Assembly (NCBI GenBank): GCA_020284085.1
Contig: JACEVL010000031.1
Span: 1,097,408-1,161,407 of the forward strand
DNA: 64,000 nucleotides
DNA from: Aporrectodea caliginosa
Taxonomy: Eukaryota; Annelida; Clitellata; Crassiclitellata; Lumbricidae
Reading direction: 5' to 3'
This document shows, one piece after another, positions 41,990-64,000 of the stretch. The translations under genes and the position numbers were made by a program. The notes beneath the pieces are model-generated. The model worked only from the letters and a program-made list of their open reading frames with translations, was not told the origin of the DNA and ran no database searches. Each line of letters starts with the position of its first letter. The stretch's first letter is position 1.

Positions 41990-43500
41990 GTAGCCTAATA
42001 TTTACCACAATGTTTGATGGTGTAATGTAATTCAAAGAAATTGTTTTAAAAAGCACAGGAAGCAGCTTAGTGTGGCGCTTACCTTGCACGTCACCTGATA
42101 TTGAAGATAGCTAACAGGATTTAATAGTCCGCTGGTGAACGCATGGTTGAAGTGACTTTAGTAAGTTGAACTAGAACCCTGCTAGAGACGCAATTATTTC
42201 AATTTATCAGCCGCATGGGTAGGTAATTTCTGTTTAACGACGTCATGTCATATCGAAGACGTTGAGCATCGCACTCCTTCATCCGACTTTGGTGATTATG
42301 ATGATGATGAAGATAATGCAGATGATGGAGAAGAATGATGCCTATGAAGCTGATGCTGGTAATAATGATGATGGAGAAGACGAAGAAGAGGCGATACAGA
42401 TCAACATCCTTTATCTGTATGTAGCTGACCATCCACCGTCTGTAACAGACATCGTGTTGACTACAGCAGTAGGCTACACTATGAGCGTTTCAGTTATTTT
42501 ACTAACTCGACGTACTAATCAGCTGCTATAGCGCCAGATGTGTTATATATGCCAACAGTTCAGCATCTGCTATGAAGAAAATGCGCTATAGGCCTACAGT
42601 GGGACGTTTTATCAACAGTTGGAACATTGAGCAACAATATTTAAATAAATAAATATGAGTTTTTGAAATCATTGTTTGTGACTGTATAAACAGTTCAGAA
42701 TATGCATACTGTGGCTAGTCAACATGAGATATGCCATTGACCTTATTACGATAACCCTGTAATTAAGCTGACTTGTGAAGAGGTTTCAGCCCAAGCCTAT
42801 CAGTTTGCGTGGTTCATAAATAGGCCTAATCAAATAGGGCAGTTGCACTAAACTGGTATTAAATGCAAACCGATAACCACAAATATGAAGTAATTTATTA
42901 CCTAACTGTTTCAGCAAAGTCCAGGAACAAGCGGAAAGATAATAGCAAGATTTCACCAGCGATGACAAGATATGTCAACTCAATTCGGAGTTGTTAACCT
43001 ACAGTAGATGGTCAACGAACCATAATTCGAATATAGGCCTAGGAAGAGTGACCTTGAGTGTCCATAAAGTGGGAAGCACAATAGCACGCTAATCGGATGC
43101 TGGAAGAAGAGCTTCTGAAAGGGACCTGTTAAACAAGTAGAGAAGGCAGGGAACAATGTCATTTAGTACATCAACGATAACAAACGGGGGAAGAGGGTCA
43201 AGTTCACATGATTTTAAATTAGAAGTAGAAAGAAGATGACGCAGTTATGATTCAAGGATAGGTCGAAAGTCTTTGAAAACCGACTCAGTAGAAGTGTAGG
43301 AAGGAGGTGGTGAGCCAGCTGTGGAATTTCGGAGGCCATTCAGTTTAGTTGTAAGCATCAGTAGAAAATCGTCCGCTGAGAAGGAAGGATTCGCGGATGT
43401 ACGAGAGGATCGTCCCAGTAGACCGGAGATAGCAGACCATAGACGTTTAGGATTCTGTTAAATTTAAAAAGTAAACGGGGCCAACGCACTGGCGTGTGGA
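41990..43500. other. Gene-free stretch with S6-like fragment and GAT-rich tract
   Basis: A TTTAACGACGTCATGTCATA fragment like the S6 SINE body lies at 42232. A GATGATGAAGATAATGCAGA-type low-complexity stretch runs 42295-42395. No gene recognised. Confidence 0.45.
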
Positions 43501-43520
43501 AACGACGAACGCAACACACA

Positions 43521-44221
<701 letters not shown>

Positions 44222-44620
44222 CACCTATATATATTCGTTTATTGAGAAAAACAATCTGACAAAAACGCAGAAATGCTAAAATGAGTGATAATGAATAATT
44301 AAAGTTCATTAAAAAGTTTTAGAATAAACTAGTAAATATTTTATATAATGATCTTGGAATAAATTGAGAGTTGTCCTTGGGTGGGAGAGTATGGTTGTGT
44401 GCTCTAGGTCTTAATTATTGGTGAGAGGAGAGGGGTCAGAGTGGAGGTAGGAGTTGGTGAAGTACATGCTTGGGGTTGTGTAATATGGAGAAAAGGAGTT
44501 TTGCATCGGCTATATTGGCAAGTTCAGAGACTGTTGGAAAGGATTGCTCTAGGTAACCTAGGCGTTTGGCTCTTTTTAGGAGTTTTTCCAGGCGTTCTTT
44601 ATCTTTTACCTCTGGTTCAA
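44222..44620 (-). mobile_element. LINE family C, 5'-truncated 3' end
   Basis: Nearly the same sequence as 46182-46560 and 21578-21970: the TATATATATTCGTTTATTGA end, CAATCTGACAAAAACGCAGA, and GGGTGGGAGAGTATGGTTGT. Confidence 0.75.
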
Positions 44621-45170
44621 AACCCTTTTATTTAGCATTATGTTAGCTTCAAACAACGGGGCTGGGCACTGTTAAGCGGCTGTGGTAAGGATACCATGAG
44701 TCCATGACAAATCTATCGCCTACTTTAGCATTTAGCCAAGCATTTAGCATAGACTTCTGCGCCACCCTACATGCACTTTATGCATTTTCAAATCTAACGC
44801 TCTTATGCAAATTCACGAAAAGTGTCTGCCGTCCAAACCGAGGCTTGCAATGCTATAAAATGGACGACAATTAAAAGTAAATCTTCTGTATACCTGAAGC
44901 CATCGTGTCGGATGAGCTCAGATCTGAAAATGGGCATAGAATCTAACCGACGATCGCAACCAAATGTCGACTCATCTTATGATTTATCGTATCTGTATTT
45001 TCCCAGGTTTCACTCTGCGTCACTCTGTTATGAAACCGGAAACAACGGTCGTCCCATAACGGAAGCTCATAAAATTAGATTTCAACGTGGAACTTGAATT
45101 TTTATCACGTCCAATCAAGTTTTTTCAATAATAAATTGAATGGAATGGAAACACGTAGGCTAAAGAGAAA
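44621..45170. other. Gene-free stretch, nothing recognised
   Basis: A 91-codon plus frame (44822-45097) has no recognisable domain. I leave it uncalled. Confidence 0.35.
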
Positions 45171-45390
45171 GGGGGCCCATGACGCATTGGATAACATCTG
45201 GCACAGAGACCGAGAGGTACCGAGTTCGAGCTCCCGTTGGGCGGATATGCTTTGTAGGCTGCTATTAGCGCCGTTGTATTGCAAGCTGTCTGTTCTGTTA
45301 GTAGTTAAGAATTCAATTGCATAACATATGTAAATGTACAGCGCAGTGCGTTTGTCAGGCGCTTAAGAAAAGATTATTATTATTATTATT
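45171..45390 (+). mobile_element. tRNA-derived SINE (family S1)
   Basis: GGGCCCATGACGCATTGGAT, box B-like GAGTTCGAGCTCCC, TTTGTAGGCTGCTATTAGCG and TTCTGTTAGTAGTTAAGAAT, then GCGCAGTGCGTTTGTCAGGC and an (ATT)n tail. Same structure as 28447-28684. Confidence 0.8.
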
Positions 45391-45605
45391 CCACAGGGCG
45401 GCCCCAATGGTGACAAATTATCAGAGGTGAAATTAAATCAAATGAACAATTACATCATAATAATAATAATCTTCGTTTAATTTTAAAGGGACACAACGCA
45501 GGATGATTACAATTGTTAAGTCAGTATGAACGGATGATCACAAGTTATTAGGCCTATACAGGAGTCGATCGATATTCTTCTTTATTGAAACAATCCGGTT
45601 GACAG

Positions 45606-46138
45606 TAGAGAGTGACATGGGGAATTTCCCCGCGGTAAATCCCGCGGTAATGGGGACAACAATTGCGGTAATACCGCGGTAATGGGGACAATATTGCGGT
45701 AATACCGCGGTAATGGGGTTTACTCGCGGTAATACCGCGGTAATGGAGAATGAGCCGGCAAGAAACCCGGGTGATGTTAAGAACTTGAGAACTGATAAGG
45801 AGATTTTCTTATTTCCTGAAGCCTTAAATTCTAGTCAGAAATGGTGAAGACTTGGTTAATACAAACTGTCGATAAGATAATTACAGACTAATGCAGTCAG
45901 CAATAGCTTACAAATAGTTTTGTAAGCTAAAATATGTTATTTTTTAAATTTTAATTGGTGTAAACTTTTGCGGGGAATGCGATGTCGTCCTGCGGGGATG
46001 GCGTGGGGATGGGGAGAAAACCTGCGGGGATGGGGCGGGGATGGGGACAAACCCTGCGGGGATGGGGCGGGGATGGGGAAGACTTACTTGTTGCGGGGCG
46101 GGGATGGGGACGAGATTGTCTCCCCATGTCACTCTCTA
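45606..46138 (+). mobile_element. hAT-like MITE copy 2, intact, with perfect 8-bp target duplication
   Basis: The 18-bp perfect terminal inverted repeats TAGAGAGTGACATGGGGA (45606-45623 and 46121-46138) are flanked by GTTGACAG on both sides (45598-45605 and 46139-46146). An 8-bp duplication and TAGAG tips fit the hAT superfamily. The interior has GCGGTAATACCGCGGTAATG repeats on one side and GCGGGGATGGGGCGGGGATG repeats on the other. No transposase. Confidence 0.85.
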
Positions 46139-46181
46139 GTTGACAGAGCGCAACTGGTTACAGTGTACAGTCATGCAGTTA

Positions 46182-46880
46182 TATATATCAGGTTTTATTG
46201 AGAAAAACAATCTGACAAAAACGCAGAAATCCTAACATGAGTGATAATTAATAATTAAAGTTCATTGGAAAGTCTTAGATTAAACTAGTAAATATTTTTA
46301 TATAATGATCTGGGAATAAATTGAGAGTTGTCCTTGGGTGGGAGAGTATGGTTGTGTGCTCTATAGGTCTTAATTGGTGAGAGGAGAGGGGTCGGAGTGG
46401 AGGTAGGAGTTGGTGAAGTACATGCTTGGGATTGTGCAATATGGAGAAAAGGAGTTTTGCATCGGCTATATTGGCAAGTTCAGAGACTGTTGGAAAGGAT
46501 TGCTCTAGGTAACCTAGACGTTTGGCTCTTTTTAGGAGTTTTTCCAGACGTTCTCGATCGGAAGCCAGGGTAAGACCCCACCTGGATGGGGAGGCATATA
46601 GAAGTTTAGCAACGGTAGTGGCTTTGGTTACATTATGGATGGATGAGGAAGAAAAGGCCATGGGTTTGAGTTTTCTGATAGCATAAAAAGAGGAGGAGCA
46701 AGTGGCTGTGAGGTGGTCTATATGGGCTGTGAGTTTGAGGTTATCTTGAAGGATGACACCCAATATCTTCAAAGTTTTAACTCGGGTAATATTAGGTAAT
46801 GGTGGAGGTGGGTCAAATTGGTGTCGAGGGCGGAAAATGATCATTTCTTTAGATTTAGAGCTATTTAAGGTAATTGTTGA
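46182..46880 (-). mobile_element. LINE family C with reverse-transcriptase C-terminal frame
   Basis: A minus-strand frame of 189 codons (46844-46275) encodes the region after the RT palm: VKTLKILGVILQDNLKLTAH, SSSFYAIRKLKPMAFSSSSI, ATTVAKLLYASPSRWGL, LERLLKRAKRLGYLEQ-like, LLFSILHNPKHVLHQLLPPL. This is standard for the 3' part of a non-LTR retrotransposon ORF2. The 3' UTR ends at an ATATATA tail near 46182. 5'-truncated; five copies of the tail occur in this window. Confidence 0.85.
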
Positions 46881-46899
46881 AACAATTCACAAGAAGCCA

Positions 46900-47024
46900 A
46901 GAATGCAAAATGACAGAAAACATAAATCTTAAGTTCTTAACTACTAACAGAACAGAATCTGATAGCCTGCAATACACGGCGCTAATAGCAGCCTACAAAG
47001 CATATCCGCCTACGGAGCTCGATA
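46900..47024 (-). mobile_element. Partial SINE (family S1)
   Basis: TTCTTAACTACTAACAGAAC, CTGCAATACACGGCGCTAAT and AGCAGCCTACAAAGCATATC in reverse complement match the middle of S1. Confidence 0.65.
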
Positions 47025-47029
47025 TCGGT

Positions 47030-47317
47030 AGCTACATCATTGAGATTTGACAGTCGATAAAAGTGAAACTTGCGCGCACGCCATTCATTAAATATAAAAG
47101 ACATTTACATCGTCACATACACGACAACATTTCACATTTTAATTATTAGACTAGTTTTATTTTAGAAAAGGAAACCTTAAAAAAATTATCGTCTGAAAGT
47201 GTAATGCGAAACTAAAGCTGAGAGAAGGGTGCTAGCTTTGGTGGGGGCCATTAAGCAGCGTAAGGGAGGACGTTTTGCTTTTAATGGTTGTCGTCTTTTC
47301 TTTTAATTTCGGTTAAA
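47030..47317 (+). promoter_or_regulatory. Upstream region of DLAT (promoter/5' UTR, undefined)
   Basis: Between the S1 SINE fragment and the inferred DLAT start. No TATA box; the start site cannot be placed. GGGGGCCATTAAGCAGCG at about 47243-47260 could be 5' UTR. Confidence 0.3.
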
Positions 47318-62098
<14,781 letters not shown>

Positions 62099-64000
62099 GA
62101 GGCATCAGTTGCATCACTCAGAACGGTTCTTCCTCGGCAGAATGATTCCTTTCCGCACGGAAGGGATCCTTTCCATTGTTGAACGTGGGAAATGGGAATC
62201 AATCTTTTTCGTGCGTTTAGGACTGATTTCTTGTGGCTCTGTGTATCTACCGGTACTTGCGTTTGAACTTGTACGACTCATGCCGATCTTTGAGTGTGGC
62301 TGGCTGTGCATTTCAGCCTCGTTGTTAAAAAGTATTTGATCTGTCGAAATTTCTTGGATCCCATTCTGCTGTGGAGTGAATCTCTGTTTCGCCATCTGCC
62401 GCCATGATGTGATTGTATATTTGTTTCATGTACATTGCTAAGTTGCCACGAAAATCATCATCACTTTCGTCTTTGTTTATTCGATAGTTGTATAGTTGAT
62501 AACGTTTGGTTATGTTAACTTTCAATCGATGGTTTTGAAGTGTTTGTAACCTAAAACTTCTTCAAAAGGACTGTACCATCTTTATATAAAAGACTACATG
62601 GAAAATATATACAAATGATACTGGTACATAAAACTGTGTGCAATTATGTTTGCTAGTTTATATTTGTATGAGAACTATGCAACATTTGATAGGCAAAGAT
62701 TAAGCAGATATTGGCCAGACCAATTTTCTTCCAGGTTAACTGGGTTAAAGTTATCTTTAAAAATATTTGTGTGGCAAGAGCATTTTGTTTGCTAAATATA
62801 TATCTGTCTTAGCACAGTTTTCAGTGGAAATGTTTTATTTAATAGGAATTTATTGTCACATTTCAAGACTACAGCAGTGAGATTACCGGTAGCTATTTGG
62901 TGGGGACGCCTTGTGATGCTAATGTAGTTTAATACCTTGACTGCTACTCAGTACTTGCAAGCCATTGTTTTGTTTCTAGGTTAACATTGTTTTGTGTCTT
63001 TATGATTTTTTGTTTTGTTTTGTTAGTCGTGGACATTTATTAGTACATGTATTGGTAGTTCATTTGCAATTGGCCTTTGGTTGATCTCACAGGGAATCTA
63101 TTTCAGGATGCTTCTTGGTTTGCTGTTCTAACCTTAAAGCCGACCTCTTCAATAATGAATACACAACGTCTTGTCCAAACGCTTTTAAGCTTATTGCAGG
63201 ATTTAACTATAACTCTGTATTTTTCTCCAGGACTTTGAATAGTAAATACAGTGTAAGCCTGAAATGTTTTTATTTTTAACATTAACACTTTAATGACGAG
63301 CGTGTTCTAAGTGACTGGGAAAACATTGCAGCTCGTCGTTAAACATCAACTTTAAAAACTTGAATATCCTGTTTAGACATTTAGTTGTTTGTACAACATC
63401 TAAAGCATAGACTTGCTATTATGAAAGCTTTTGCTTTTAGATGCCATGGTCTTGTTATAGGCGCCTGCATAGTTGCCTGATATGTCCGTAGGTAGTATTC
63501 AGAAATGGGTTTCAGGGCTTTGTTTCATGAATTTCGACATATACTTTGACGATTGTTAAAGATACAGTTTGTTGCCATAAATGACAAGGTATTGAATGGT
63601 TAGTGAAGGTTTGGATGAATTTCAGCTCATAATGTTAAGCAACTTAGTTATTTCTGAAGCACTTTCGTTGCATTGGTCGTTAAAAGTTGGGATAAGTTAG
63701 ATTTCAGAAGTTCATAGCAATCTAAGCTCATTGTACATGTCTAGTGTTGTACTCGCATTGGTGGATGACGACGACTAGATGAAATTGTGTATAAATGTCT
63801 TTAGTTGTTCTTGTCGTTGATACTTCATTGAGAGCAACCTGTTCTGTTGTTTCTGTATTGAAAGGTTCAGTTGATAATAACAAGAAAATCAAAATTGTTT
63901 GTTGAAGCTGTATGTATTTAACATAGCAGGTATTGCTAAACAAATTTCCTTTTAAACACTCCACCTCATCCAGTAAGCCAGTATTTAAATAACAACCTTG
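62099..64000 (+). other. DLAT 3' UTR and downstream, no further gene recognised
   Basis: No AATAAA signal was found by eye soon after the stop, so the transcript end is undefined. Short minus frames at 62114-62395 and 62325-62525 look no better than chance. The rest is AT-rich and unassigned. Confidence 0.45.

Noticed and set aside
44822..45097. 91-codon plus frame
   Set aside because: No domain, lies among repeats, no splice context.
62114..62525. Two minus-strand frames starting MAKQRFTPQQ and MKVNITKRYQ, with an internal MAADGETEIH
   Set aside because: Considered as a first exon of a divergent gene. No donor in the right place, no domain, and they lie in the likely DLAT 3' UTR.

Overview
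The window is nuclear DNA of an intron-rich metazoan, most likely a marine invertebrate. I base this on the split genes, on a complete mitochondrial pyruvate dehydrogenase E2 gene, and on the very high load of L2-type LINE ends, tRNA-derived SINEs and small DNA transposons. I cannot name the species. There is no bacterial, organellar or viral gene block.

Layout. From 1 to 9 kb there are no host genes: an inverted minisatellite array, a Tc1/mariner-like MITE, microsatellites, a head-to-head SINE pair and a decayed L2 LINE. From 9 to 28.4 kb lies a small cluster of related RING/B-box/coiled-coil (TRIM-like) genes. Gene A (minus, 11312-9051) is RING-coiled coil-Kelch and has lost its B-boxes. 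Gene B (plus, 19990-23183) is RING-B-box-B-box-coiled coil joined to an unrecognised C-terminal exon instead of Kelch. Gene C (minus, 28376-25750) is a damaged RING-B-box-coiled coil-Kelch gene with a perfect 204-bp internal duplication. A fourth copy survives as a coiled-coil relic at 41.8 kb. Just downstream of B is a decayed ubiquitin-specific protease fragment of USP16/45 type.

From 28.9 to 47 kb the DNA is almost entirely transposable elements: three copies of a CCGG-targeting DNA element, two hAT-like MITEs (one split by a CCGG element), a 9-bp-TSD element with long repetitive inverted ends, 5'-truncated LINEs, SINEs, a decayed copy of a multicopy invertebrate gene family (33.1-34.3 kb), and a TATA promoter-like segment with a perfect p53-type site.

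From 47.3 to 62.1 kb is a 13-exon gene on the plus strand for dihydrolipoyl acetyltransferase (DLAT). It encodes an inferred 602 residues: transit peptide, two lipoyl domains, subunit-binding domain and catalytic domain with DHRVVDG. All exon phases join without a break. Its introns carry SINEs, LINE ends and two minisatellites. From 62.1 kb to the end I see only 3' UTR and unassigned sequence.

How the genes relate: the TRIM-like genes would be ubiquitin ligases, whose Kelch or variable C-termini would choose targets. DLAT is an unrelated housekeeping gene of the mitochondrial matrix. All splice sites here are read by eye; no transcript evidence was available.
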